From Hydrogenothermaceae bacterium (GTDB taxonomy: Bacteria > Aquificota > Aquificae > Hydrogenothermales > Hydrogenothermaceae), in contig JALSSE010000268.1 in NCBI GenBank assembly GCA_026984415.1, positions 1 to 10,863 on the forward strand: 10,863 nt of DNA, read 5' to 3'. Both the position numbers and the translations under genes were made by a program. A model generated the notes under the pieces. That model did no database searches. It was not told the DNA's origin and worked only from the letters and a program-made list of their open reading frames with translations. Below, one piece after another: positions 1 to 7,898 of the stretch. Every line of letters starts with the position of its first letter. Position 1 is the stretch's first letter.

Positions 1-55
1 TATCTTTTCCCATTCTTTTACTTTGCCCACCAGCAAGTAATACACATGAAATCAT
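1..55 (-). CDS. mobA: MobA, molybdenum cofactor guanylyltransferase, N-terminal fragment (runs off the window)
   Basis: Only the first 18 codons are present; the gene continues past position 1. Reading down from the ATG at 55-53 gives MISCVLLAGGQSKRMGKD. The signature LAGGxSxRMGxDK is the nucleotide-binding loop of the MobA family, which transfers GMP from GTP to molybdopterin to make the guanine dinucleotide form of the cofactor in the cytoplasm. An AAAGGAT ribosome binding site lies about 10 bases upstream (near 66-72). The signature is shared with other nucleotidyltransferases such as IspD and GlmU, but the RMGKD ending fits MobA best. A related NTP-transferase domain protein (MobA-like or MocA-like) remains possible because the rest cannot be seen. 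Confidence 0.75.
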   Translation of the reverse strand, partial: MISCVLLAGGQSKRMGKD

Positions 56-496
56 TTGTACTATATCCTTTTTTTAGAATATATCTTAGAAATAAACCTT
101 CATACAGTAGTATCTAGATTAAATATATTATTACATTATCTTAACTTAGGTATATTATCGGATTTTTGTCTGGACTTATTAGAATTAGGGGCTGTATTAT
201 TCTAAACTCTATCTTTATCAAACTTTATGTTATTAATATATAATTATGGCAGACATATCTATATAGATGATTGTTTATAGATTTTTGGCTTATCCAAAAC
301 TAAGGAATATCGATTTAAAAATACACTAAATTACGATAGTTTAGTATTTTATCAGTGAAAAATCTGGATTTTTTTAACAAAAATTTTAGAATATGATGAT
401 TATTTTAGAATAGATGGTAAAACTTCAAACCCTTGCAATATATGTATTAGGGAATTAAAACAGCAAGATTAGATAAATATGCAATTTGAGTTTTAA

Positions 497-532
497 ATGA
501 CAATTTTTTAGTGATCGGTCACTATATATAAG
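497..532 (+). promoter_or_regulatory. Possible plus-strand promoter with operator-like palindrome
   Basis: The palindrome TAGTGATCGGTCACTA (509-524) has 6-bp perfect arms around TCGG and resembles operators bound by dimeric repressors such as TetR-family proteins. It lies between a good -35 hexamer ATGACA (497-502, five of six consensus bases) and TATATA (523-528), a 20-base spacer. The spacer is long and the region very AT-rich, so the -10 match carries little weight. No intact gene follows on the plus strand. Confidence 0.3.
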
Positions 533-843
533 ATAAAAAACCAAATAATCATCAAAATAGGAAAAGAACTAATCCTACTTTATGGCACGTGTTGAAAAAG
601 GATTACTAAATGGAATTTTATTTCCTTTAGGAGAGTTAACGAAAAAAAGTTATAAAATCAGCTGAGAAATATAAAATTTTTCTGGATTATAAAACGGATA
701 CAATTTTAAATATACTTTACAGCAGGTAAAGTTCGAATAAGTATATTGGAGAAAAAAAACTTTTTGAAACAATTTTATAAAAACCTAAAAATAAACACAA
801 AGTCTAATTTATCTTAAGACAGATTTTAGCTGTTTATAAAGAT

Positions 844-861
844 AAAACCCTCCTTGGAGGA
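844..861 (-). terminator. Candidate intrinsic terminator after the lipoprotein gene
   Basis: Eleven bases after the lipoprotein stop, the minus strand reads TCCTC-CAAG-GAGGG (861-848). This can form a short stem of four Watson-Crick pairs plus one G-U pair with a CAAG loop. It is followed by TTTTATCTTTAT. The stem is short but GC-rich in an AT-rich setting, and its position is right for ending the lipoprotein transcript. Confidence 0.42.
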
Positions 862-872
862 GTATCTATTAT

Positions 873-3800
873 TCAGAAATTATCACAAGTGAAAAATTGA
901 TTTTGCTGTATATCTTGAATGTAAACAGTTCCATATAAATCTCCATACCAGAAAGCTACAGGATTTTCAGTACCATTATATCTAACAAATGGTATAGTTC
1001 CAACAGTTATATTACCTATATAATCAGCAATATCTTTTATATTTGTATATGGCTTATAAGTATATCCACAAAAAACATTATCATTTCCATAAGGTAAACC
1101 TGTTCCTAAAGAACCATCAGGGTTCATTTCTAAAATGTATGGACCTACATGAACGTAGCCACTATCAATACTTCGTCCTATCCAACCTTTGCCAATAGCC
1201 ACATAACCTCTTTTATAAGTCTCAACTGCATTAGCTAATGTAAATTCACCATTGTTATCGCTATAATGTGAATAAGCCCATTGCAAAGTAGCATCTGAAC
1301 TGGAAAGTTTTATAACTATTGCCTTTCCATAGTTAGAATAATCAAAAGGAATTTTTTCTTCTCCAACAAGCAATATACTCTCTCCATTATCTATAAATCT
1401 AATATTTCTTAAATTAAATCCAGTTGTATAATCTTTTAAAGAAATTTGTTTTTTCCATGCTACAGAACCATTTGGATTTATTTTTATTATCCAGAAAAAC
1501 TCATTATCATTTATATCTTTATCTTTATTTAATACAACTACATTTCCATTAATGTCTATATCAGATGCTATATAAATATTATCTTGACTTGCTATTCCTA
1601 TATATACACCATTTACAGAGTAAGGATTTGAGATATTAGCAGATAATATAAAAAGTCCATTGCATATAAGATTATATTGCTTTAGATAATTACACCAACC
1701 TTCATAAAACCATCCAGAAACAATATAATTCCCACTTACTATTTTCATATTATCCACAACCCAATTTATGTCAGAAGGGGCATCATCGTTAGGATTAAAC
1801 CAGTTATTCCGATTATAAGAATTAACATAAGAAGATTGATAATAGTTTACATTTTTTAAATTTCCAGATGTATCAACTGATGCTATATATATTGAACTTT
1901 CATCCGGTGAGTTTTTGATATCCATTCCACGTGCATTTCCAGCAAATATAAACTGATTATAAGAAGTTTCTATAGCTCCTACAGGATGAATGTCGTAACG
2001 TGTATAAAATTGTTTACTCCATAACACATTTCCAGAAGAATCAATTTTTTGAATTATACCACCACGTACAGAAGTCGGATTAATACTATTTCCATTTAAA
2101 TCTTTTGTAAGTAGTATTTCTGACTCATTAGCCATGAAAAATACATCATATGTAACTCCAGATTGAGGTTTAATATTAACAATTCTACATCCTAAAGATT
2201 GATTGTCAGGAGAAAGAAAACCGAATTCTTTAAAAAAGTTTAAACTACCAGTAGGGCCAACTAAACCTATATCACATCTACCTGAAAGGCCATCTTTAAA
2301 GAAAGATATACCAAATACGTATCCGCCAGAATTATTTTCAATTTTATAATCAAACGTACCAAAATACGAGCTAAATGCATTGTCTATCATGAATGCTCTT
2401 CCGCATCCTCTAACACCTATATCAAAAACTACATCTAATCCTTTCGAAAAGCTAAAATCACTATCTTTATTTTCAGGAACTATAGTTACAATATAACTTC
2501 CATTAGATAAACCTTTTGCAGTTTCATTAGGGGTTACTTGAACTTTTACCTCACCATTTGCTGGAACATCTCCTTCTACTCTATCTATATTTATCAAATC
2601 TTTAGTCCATTTCAAACTATATGTAAATGCTGATTTCTTTGATTTTATATAAAAAAACTGGCTTGGAGGTATAAAACTATCCCCTGCTTTTACTGCACAA
2701 AACGATAATTTAGATGGGTAAGAATATATATTTGCATTTAGATATATATTTCTTTTGGTATTACCTTCTCCACTTATAATACCATTACCTAAATCTGTTA
2801 TATTCTTAAACTCTAATATAGCTTTATGGCCTCCAGGTGGTAAATTATTTGCATTTTGATTTATACTAACATCTACAGTTATAGAGCTACCATCTGTTAA
2901 AGTTCCTGAAGTTTGGGATAAATCTATCCAGTCAACATTTTTTTGTATTTCCCAGCTTACATCTCCTCCTTCTGCTATTATCGTAAACTGTAAAGTGTTA
3001 GGATTAAATGGCCCACCTTCATTACCTTTAATCAAGGGTATTTCATTAGGCTGTGGTAAAACTTTTATTGCTGGCTTTTCTTTTACTTCTAAATATACAA
3101 TCTGCTTTATTGGAGGTTGGTTTGAATTTGGATTAGTGTTAATAAATTCTATAATTCCTGTGTATGTTCCTTTAGGCAATTTAGATGCTTCTGTTTGGTT
3201 TATGGAAACAGTTATATCTTGAGGACTTCCTCCTTGAACTATTCCTGAAGATTGACTTATGTTTAACCATGGTTCTGATGTGTTTATTTTGTAATTTACA
3301 GAATTATTATTACTATCTAAGGAATAAACATCTAATGTATAGATAAATTCAGAAGGACTAAAATTTTGAGATGTTTCAAATCCGGAAGATATTTTAAAAT
3401 TTTTAGGACTTACCAACAGTTGTGGAGGAGAACATTTTGCAAGATTTTGCTCTATTTTAAATAAATCAACCTTTATATCAACAAATGAATAAGATAATAC
3501 CTCACCTTTAATCTCGAAACCACTACTGACCCCAGCATCTAAAGAACATATCAAATCCGGCATGGCTTTTGCGTCAAAATCAAGATACGCTTCTACTGTT
3601 CCACCAGGTCCAATAACATCATAAAGATTTAATTCAAAACTACCACTGATATATGGATGTATATTTACATTACCATCAACTGACATAGTAGTAGGACTAA
3701 AATTTCTTTGTAGTTCACTTATTCTTTTTGCACCTGCAGTATCAGTATAAGTTGCACCTATAGTATATCCTAATGTTTGTTTAACTCCTGCAGTTAATTT

Positions 3801-4583
3801 TGCATAAATCTTTCCATTTATCCCAACAGCTAAAGTAATTTTAGGATTTATTACAATTGGAACAACTCCTATAGTAAAAATAATTGGAGATAACTCAATA
3901 GATGCAAGTTCTTTTTCTGCTGAAGCTGAATATCCAGCCTGCCCAACCACCTGAAGCTTAGCTGTTTCAGATGCAGTTATTTTTGCAGTTATTTCTTTTA
4001 ATGTAAATAAACTTATTCTTAATTTGAAATAAAGCTTTGGATTTTGAATTGATATATCACCAACTAATCTTATTCCAGGAGAAATATCTTCATTAATGCT
4101 ATAAGTAATTCCATTATTATTTGCTTTCTTTATTTTTACCCCTTTAGATAATGATTGAATTTTAACATTAGAAAAATTTAAATCTATAGTTTCCTCTATC
4201 TCTCCGCTTTCTATAGCTTCAGTAAGTGTTGCTGGCTCTGTTTCTAATACTACGGAACCATCTGGATTAACAGTTTTACTTTTTATCTTCCGTATAATTC
4301 CGTATGGAGCTATATTATCTACTGGCTGCATTATAAATATATCCCCTGTATTTAAGTTTTTTAAAACATCTGTTTCTTTAGAAAATACTATTTTCTCCTG
4401 ATTATCAATTTTTTCTATTTTAATTAAAGAATTTGCTGTTTCTGTATCTGCTACTTTGGTTGTTTCAGGGATAACTACAGGTAATGGCATATCAGCATCA
4501 TTGTTATTTCCTCCACCACCAGAAGAACAGGAAAAAACAAAAGCTGATAAGAAAAATAATAAAAAGAGTGAAAAATTTCGCAT
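873..4583 (-). CDS. Large secreted lipoprotein with BACON-like repeats and a propeller-like C-terminal region
   Basis: A 1236-residue predicted lipoprotein. I choose the ATG at 4583 because GAGG (4592-4595) lies 8 bases from it. The ATG two codons upstream (4589) would be only 2 bases from that site. The N-terminus is a hydrophobic signal peptide ending FVFS-C19, then a flexible SSGGGGNNN linker, so lipidation of C19 is expected. Approximate domains follow. Residues 45-130 form a small domain containing NLNTGDIFIM and ATLTEAIESG. Residues 135-385 are beta-rich and resemble a segment seen in other large secreted lipoproteins (IVINPKITLAVG, then a YDVIGPGG region). Residues 386-500 and 504-619 are two BACON-like beta-sandwiches with the W-x-x-(I/L)-S-x-(S/T)-SG pattern (EPWLNISQSSG, VDWIDLSQTSG). 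Residues 620-725 form a weaker third copy. Residues 730-1236 carry repeats of the type 'G.v.W.k...' followed by 'aG', like a beta-propeller. No catalytic motif was seen. The role is unknown; surface binding or adhesion is plausible. It appears to be a single-gene unit. Confidence 0.85.
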   Translation of the reverse strand: MRNFSLFLLFFLSAFVFSCSSGGGGNNNDADMPLPVVIPETTKVADTETANSLIKIEKIDNQEKIVFSKETDVLKNLNTGDIFIMQPVDNIAPYGIIRKIKSKTVNPDGSVVLETEPATLTEAIESGEIEETIDLNFSNVKIQSLSKGVKIKKANNNGITYSINEDISPGIRLVGDISIQNPKLYFKLRISLFTLKEITAKITASETAKLQVVGQAGYSASAEKELASIELSPIIFTIGVVPIVINPKITLAVGINGKIYAKLTAGVKQTLGYTIGATYTDTAGAKRISELQRNFSPTTMSVDGNVNIHPYISGSFELNLYDVIGPGGTVEAYLDFDAKAMPDLICSLDAGVSSGFEIKGEVLSYSFVDIKVDLFKIEQNLAKCSPPQLLVSPKNFKISSGFETSQNFSPSEFIYTLDVYSLDSNNNSVNYKINTSEPWLNISQSSGIVQGGSPQDITVSINQTEASKLPKGTYTGIIEFINTNPNSNQPPIKQIVYLEVKEKPAIKVLPQPNEIPLIKGNEGGPFNPNTLQFTIIAEGGDVSWEIQKNVDWIDLSQTSGTLTDGSSITVDVSINQNANNLPPGGHKAILEFKNITDLGNGIISGEGNTKRNIYLNANIYSYPSKLSFCAVKAGDSFIPPSQFFYIKSKKSAFTYSLKWTKDLINIDRVEGDVPANGEVKVQVTPNETAKGLSNGSYIVTIVPENKDSDFSFSKGLDVVFDIGVRGCGRAFMIDNAFSSYFGTFDYKIENNSGGYVFGISFFKDGLSGRCDIGLVGPTGSLNFFKEFGFLSPDNQSLGCRIVNIKPQSGVTYDVFFMANESEILLTKDLNGNSINPTSVRGGIIQKIDSSGNVLWSKQFYTRYDIHPVGAIETSYNQFIFAGNARGMDIKNSPDESSIYIASVDTSGNLKNVNYYQSSYVNSYNRNNWFNPNDDAPSDINWVVDNMKIVSGNYIVSGWFYEGWCNYLKQYNLICNGLFILSANISNPYSVNGVYIGIASQDNIYIASDIDINGNVVVLNKDKDINDNEFFWIIKINPNGSVAWKKQISLKDYTTGFNLRNIRFIDNGESILLVGEEKIPFDYSNYGKAIVIKLSSSDATLQWAYSHYSDNNGEFTLANAVETYKRGYVAIGKGWIGRSIDSGYVHVGPYILEMNPDGSLGTGLPYGNDNVFCGYTYKPYTNIKDIADYIGNITVGTIPFVRYNGTENPVAFWYGDLYGTVYIQDIQQNQFFTCDNF

Positions 4584-4591
4584 GATCATTA

Positions 4592-4595
4592 CCTC
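4592..4595 (-). promoter_or_regulatory. Ribosome binding site that sets the lipoprotein start
   Basis: GAGG on the minus strand lies 8 bases before the ATG at 4583 but only 2 bases before the ATG at 4589, so the downstream ATG is the likelier start. The base just before it, 4596, is the last base of the upstream hairpin. Confidence 0.6.
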
Positions 4596-4632
4596 AATAT
4601 GAATCCAGTTTTGTTGACACTGAATTCATATT
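4596..4632 (-). repeat. 14-bp inverted repeat in the lipoprotein leader, abutting its ribosome binding site
   Basis: The arms are AATATGAATCCAGT (plus strand, 4596-4609) and ACTGAATTCATATT (4619-4632), separated by a 9-base loop (4610-4618). As DNA they match at 13 of 14 positions. In the minus-strand transcript the odd pair (4605/4623) becomes G-U, so all 14 positions can pair. This fits an mRNA hairpin more than a plus-strand one. It ends exactly where GAGG begins, so it could control translation, protect the 5' end, or be a protein operator. TTACGTAA (4631-4638) overlaps its outer edge. Confidence 0.6.
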
Positions 4633-4647
4633 ACGTAAATCACTCTA

Positions 4648-4682
4648 ATTATAATAAATATATTTATATTAAATTTTATCAA
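4648..4682 (-). promoter_or_regulatory. Possible promoter of the lipoprotein gene
   Basis: The minus strand has a perfect TATAAT (4653-4648), 15 bases before the outer edge of the leader hairpin. The best -35-like hexamer, TTGATA (4682-4677), is 23 bases upstream, too far for a standard promoter; at 17 bases the sequence is only AAATTT. The -10 is plausible by position, but AT-richness makes chance matches likely. Transcription from it would start near 4641 and place the hairpin close to the 5' end of the mRNA. Confidence 0.3.
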
Positions 4683-4855
4683 CCTGTATCTGGAGAATGT
4701 TTGAAAAGTTTATAAAAAAATAAAGAAATAAAGTAGATAAAAAAATTATAAGAGTAAAGTCTTACAGAATATAAAAAAAATTTAATGAAAGTTTAATAAA
4801 AGTTTTGTTATATTTTTGGATTTAAATATGTTACGTTTTTTTTTATTTTTGAATA

Positions 4856-6178
4856 TCAAATAAACAATTTTAAAATGTTTTCCTCAAATAAAACATCAAT
4901 TAATAATGATGCTGTCCATGAGAAATCTTTTGCTCCGTATCCTTTTCCGTACGGGTCAAAATATTCGTAAAATCCGTGTTTATCAGCAAGTTCAATTATT
5001 GAGTTTGCTATATGCCTTGCGTACTCTTCATAACCGTATTTTTTTAATCCTTTGTAGATTAGCCAGTTTACGTTTATCCATATTGGACCTCTCCAGTACT
5101 GTTTTGGAGAAAAGTCTTTTTGCTTTTTGTCATAGCTTACTACTGCATAACACTTTTCTCCAAGTTCACAAAAACTTGAGGAGTTCATATACTTGTAAAG
5201 ACAATCTGCTTCTTCTTTTTCTGGTATTTTTGCATACAAAGGAACAAAGCCTGTTGCAACATGGGTATTTATTAATTTTTTTTCTCTTAAATCATAATAA
5301 AGATATATGTGTTGTTCACAGTCAAGAAGTCTTTCGTTTAAAGATTTTTTTGTAAGATTGTACCAATCTTCAAAAATTTTGTAGTCTTCTCCTATTATTT
5401 TTGCAATTTCAGCAAGGTCTAAATTTGCCTGTGCAAGTATAGAATTTAAAAGGGGTCCTTGAACTAAAAAAGGTGAATGCTCAATTATTCTTTTCTGGTC
5501 ATATTTTAAATCTTTAAAAAGTTCTATTAAATAAATATAGATATTGTAATCTTCATCAGTTGGTCTGTACTCTTTACTTACTGTTTCTATGTCTTTTCTT
5601 TTATATTCAGGAAGTTTTTTTTCTTCAATTTTTATTCTTTTGTAGATTTCATCCCATACAGGAATGTTATCTGTACCAGATTCCCAGGGGTGAACTATTG
5701 CAATCAAACCATCATCTGTTGGATTTCTTTCTGTGTATAAAAAACTGTGCCATTTTTTTAACTTTGGAAATATATATTTTAAAAATTCTTTTGCTTTTTC
5801 TTTGTCTTTTGCATTTTTGTATATGTAAAGGCATGCAGTTGCATGGATAGGTTGCTGAATAATTCCAGAAGTTTTTATTTTAGGAGCATTTTTGTTTAAA
5901 TGGGTCATCCAGTAGTCTGGGTCTGGAAAGTAATTTTCAAAATCACAGTGATAAACAATGTGTGGTAATAAACCATTCTTCCACTGTCCTTTAAATAGAT
6001 TTATAATTTCGTTTTGAGCCTTTTCCTGATTGTAGTATGAATAACCAATTGCTATAAATCCACTATCCCACGACCACTGATAAGGATATAAATATTTTGA
6101 AGGGGCTGTATATTTAATCATCCAGTTCTTATAAAGTACATCAGCAGCTTTTTCGTATAAATTGTAATAATCTTTCAT
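4856..6178 (-). CDS. GH63-family glycoside hydrolase, probably mannosylglycerate/glucosylglycerate hydrolase
   Basis: A 440-residue soluble protein without a signal peptide, so cytoplasmic. Its motifs are those of the bacterial branch of glycoside hydrolase family 63. These are QWSWDSGF near residue 34, HPWESGTDN (163-171) with D170 as the likely general acid, YWRGPIWINVNW (361-372), and FYEYFDPYGKGYG (403-415) with E405 as the likely base. The spacing is close to that of D182 and E419 in the Thermus thermophilus mannosylglycerate hydrolase, and the length matches that group. Such enzymes split the compatible solutes mannosylglycerate or glucosylglycerate into sugar and glycerate, recycling them when salt or heat stress eases. 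Glucosylglycerate synthesis is known in Persephonella, which would supply a substrate if the host is related. AGAGGTG lies 6 bases before the ATG. It follows merA by 79 bases and probably forms its own unit. Sequence alone does not separate mannosyl- from glucosylglycerate or another alpha-glycoside. Confidence 0.8.
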   Translation of the reverse strand: MKDYYNLYEKAADVLYKNWMIKYTAPSKYLYPYQWSWDSGFIAIGYSYYNQEKAQNEIINLFKGQWKNGLLPHIVYHCDFENYFPDPDYWMTHLNKNAPKIKTSGIIQQPIHATACLYIYKNAKDKEKAKEFLKYIFPKLKKWHSFLYTERNPTDDGLIAIVHPWESGTDNIPVWDEIYKRIKIEEKKLPEYKRKDIETVSKEYRPTDEDYNIYIYLIELFKDLKYDQKRIIEHSPFLVQGPLLNSILAQANLDLAEIAKIIGEDYKIFEDWYNLTKKSLNERLLDCEQHIYLYYDLREKKLINTHVATGFVPLYAKIPEKEEADCLYKYMNSSSFCELGEKCYAVVSYDKKQKDFSPKQYWRGPIWINVNWLIYKGLKKYGYEEYARHIANSIIELADKHGFYEYFDPYGKGYGAKDFSWTASLLIDVLFEENILKLFI

Positions 6179-6198
6179 TTTTCACCTCTTTATAAAAA

Positions 6199-6227
6199 GA
6201 TATATAAAGAGAGTGTACAAACTGTAA
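6199..6227 (-). promoter_or_regulatory. Weak candidate promoter of the GH63 gene
   Basis: In the 79-base gap after merA the minus strand reads TTACAG (6227-6222), a 17-base spacer, then TATATC (6204-6199), about 20 bases before the start codon. Both hexamers are only partial matches. No convincing terminator was found between merA and this point, so read-through from the mer operon is also possible. Confidence 0.25.
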
Positions 6228-6257
6228 TTTAATTCACAAAATTTAAAAATCGTTTTT

Positions 6258-7886
6258 TTATTGTGCACAGCAGGAAAGCCTGGAAACATCTTTTTTAAAT
6301 GTCTGGGCACATAGTTTTACTGCTTCTGATAAGGTTGGGTAAACATCTATACTATCTATTACGTCGTTTATTGTTAGTCCATATTTAACAATTAAAACTG
6401 CTTTATGAATTATATCTGAAGCCTCAAGGCTACATATATGAACACCTAATATCTTTTCTGTACCTTCTTCTGCAACTATTTTTATAATTCCATCGGTTTT
6501 TTTCATTGCCTGTGCTCTTGGGACTTTATCAAAAGTTAATGTCCTAACTTCTACATTTATTCCTTTTTCCTTTGCCTGATTTTCAGTTAGACCTACACTT
6601 GCTATTTCCGGCTGGGTAAATATGGAATGTGGGATAGCTGAATAATCCATTTTCCTTTTATTTCCAAGAAGTGCATTTTCTCCTGCAATTCCTCCCTCTA
6701 CTGCTGCAACAGTTACAAGCATCATTTTTCCAACGCAGTCTCCAGCAGAGTAAATATCTGGATTTGATGTTTGCATATATTCATCTGTTTTTATAAATCC
6801 TTTTTTATCTGTTTCAACTCCAACTTTTTCAAGTCCTATGTTATCTGTATTTGCTATTCGTCCTGTTGCAACTAAAATGTCTGTTCCTTCTAATTCTATC
6901 TTTTCTCCATCTTTTTCAATTAATACTTTTTTTATTCTTCCATTTTGAGATACATTTAAAACTTTTGAAGATGTGTATATTTTCATACATTCTTTTTCTA
7001 AAGATTTTTTTAAAACTTCTCTTATCTCAGGTTCTTCTTTGTATGCAATATCTGGTAAAGCTTCAACTACACTTACCTTTGAGCCAAATCTTAAAAATAT
7101 CTGTCCTATTTCAAGCCCGACAGCACTTCCACCAATCACTATTAAATGCTCTGGAAGATAATCTATGTTCAAAATTTCTCTGTTTGTCATATATTCTGTT
7201 TCTAAAAGACCATTTATTGGTGGTATAAAAGGTCTTGAACCTGTTGTAATTACAGCTTTGTTATATTTAAATTCTTTACCATTCACTTTTATTACACCAT
7301 CTTTTAAAAACTCTCCTTTTCCTTCTATATACTCAATAGATGGATAAGCTTCTAATACATTCCAGTATTTTTCCTTACGAAGTTCATCAAGAAGTTTATC
7401 TTTTTCTTTGATAATTGTCTTTATATCAATTTTTCCCTGTGATAACTCAATTCCTTTGAAAGGGTTTGACTTTGGAATGTAGTATGTTTTTGCAACATCT
7501 ATTAGATGTTTTGTAGGTACACATCCTCTATTTAGACATGTTCCGCCAATAATGTTATTTTCAACAACTAAAACTTTTGCTCCAGAGTCAGATGCTCTTA
7601 TTGCAGCAGCAAATCCAGCAGAACCTCCACCTAAAACAACAAGGTCATATCTATCATTTTTTGAAATGTAAACATTTTGATTTTCTTCTAAAAGAGATGC
7701 TCCGTATCCAGCATTTTCAACAGCTTCAATTACTTTATCTATATCAAAATTTCCTTCAACTTCTGCATAGTTTTGGGGAAAGTAAACTTCTACTTTTTCT
7801 ACTCCTTTTACAGTTTTTATAGCTTTTTTAACAGTAATTGCACAGTGCTGACAGGTCATACCTGTTATTTTTAATTTAATAACCAT
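6258..7886 (-). CDS. merA: Mercuric reductase MerA with N-terminal heavy-metal domain
   Basis: A 542-residue cytoplasmic flavoprotein that reduces Hg(II) to volatile Hg(0) with a nicotinamide cofactor and FAD; it acts as a dimer. Domains in order: an HMA domain (1-68) with GMTCQHC (C12, C15); the FAD-binding motif GGGSAG (86-91); the redox pair in GGTCLNRGC (C117, C122); the nicotinamide-binding motif IGGSAVGLEIG (251-261); ATGR (340-343); AGDC (381-384); and the C-terminal dimerisation domain. The last carries Y516 and the terminal vicinal pair C539-C540 (LSCCAQ). The C-terminal CC pair and the tyrosine separate MerA from ordinary dihydrolipoamide dehydrogenases. Length is near the 561 residues of Tn501 MerA. 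E275 ends the second beta strand of the nicotinamide site, as in NAD-dependent relatives, hinting at NADH use. There is an extra cysteine, C526. The ATG follows AAGGAGAT by about 7 bases. It is the last gene of the mer operon, 12 bases after merP. Confidence 0.97.
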   Translation of the reverse strand: MVIKLKITGMTCQHCAITVKKAIKTVKGVEKVEVYFPQNYAEVEGNFDIDKVIEAVENAGYGASLLEENQNVYISKNDRYDLVVLGGGSAGFAAAIRASDSGAKVLVVENNIIGGTCLNRGCVPTKHLIDVAKTYYIPKSNPFKGIELSQGKIDIKTIIKEKDKLLDELRKEKYWNVLEAYPSIEYIEGKGEFLKDGVIKVNGKEFKYNKAVITTGSRPFIPPINGLLETEYMTNREILNIDYLPEHLIVIGGSAVGLEIGQIFLRFGSKVSVVEALPDIAYKEEPEIREVLKKSLEKECMKIYTSSKVLNVSQNGRIKKVLIEKDGEKIELEGTDILVATGRIANTDNIGLEKVGVETDKKGFIKTDEYMQTSNPDIYSAGDCVGKMMLVTVAAVEGGIAGENALLGNKRKMDYSAIPHSIFTQPEIASVGLTENQAKEKGINVEVRTLTFDKVPRAQAMKKTDGIIKIVAEEGTEKILGVHICSLEASDIIHKAVLIVKYGLTINDVIDSIDVYPTLSEAVKLCAQTFKKDVSRLSCCAQ

Positions 7887-7898
7887 GGCTAAATCTCC

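Larger units (their letters stand above)
56..872. other. 817-base AT-rich stretch with no convincing gene
   Basis: No frame on either strand holds a recognisable protein; stop codons are frequent. It contains the ribosome binding site of mobA (about 66-72), three copies of TTTTAGAATA (72-81, 384-393, 403-412), an operator-like palindrome next to a possible plus-strand promoter (497-532), and a 27-codon plus-strand frame (582-665). That frame shifts into another short open frame (640-729), which might be a decayed gene. The end of the stretch carries the candidate terminator of the lipoprotein gene (848-861). No tRNA, insertion-sequence ends or CRISPR repeats were seen. It is unusually long for a compact genome of this kind, so it may be a gene graveyard. 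Confidence 0.6.

Noticed and set aside
327..347. Hairpin with ACTAAA/TTTAGT arms as a plus-strand terminator
   Set aside because: The six-base arms are A-T rich, the loop is long, no gene lies upstream on that strand, and the T-run is short.
398..472. Open plus-strand frame containing NPCNICIREL, looking like a zinc-knuckle remnant
   Set aside because: It is 24 codons long with no start codon and no neighbouring similarity in other frames; such frames are expected by chance.
2995..3222. 75-codon plus-strand open frame opposite the lipoprotein gene
   Set aside because: It covers the complement of a BACON-like segment and shows no motif or good ribosome binding site.
4906..5355. 149-codon plus-strand open frame inside the GH63 gene
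   Set aside because: It lies opposite a clear GH63 gene; its composition (Leu-, Phe- and Ser-rich) is that of a reverse-strand shadow and it has no recognisable motif.
6240..6257. Intrinsic terminator right after merA (an A-run, CGA, then a T-run on the minus strand)
   Set aside because: The only possible stem is five A-T pairs around a three-base loop, too weak for a terminator, and the T-run is broken by AAA.
6851..7228. 125-codon plus-strand open frame opposite merA, plus several smaller ones
   Set aside because: They are antisense shadows of a strongly conserved gene, rich in Leu/Phe and without domain features.
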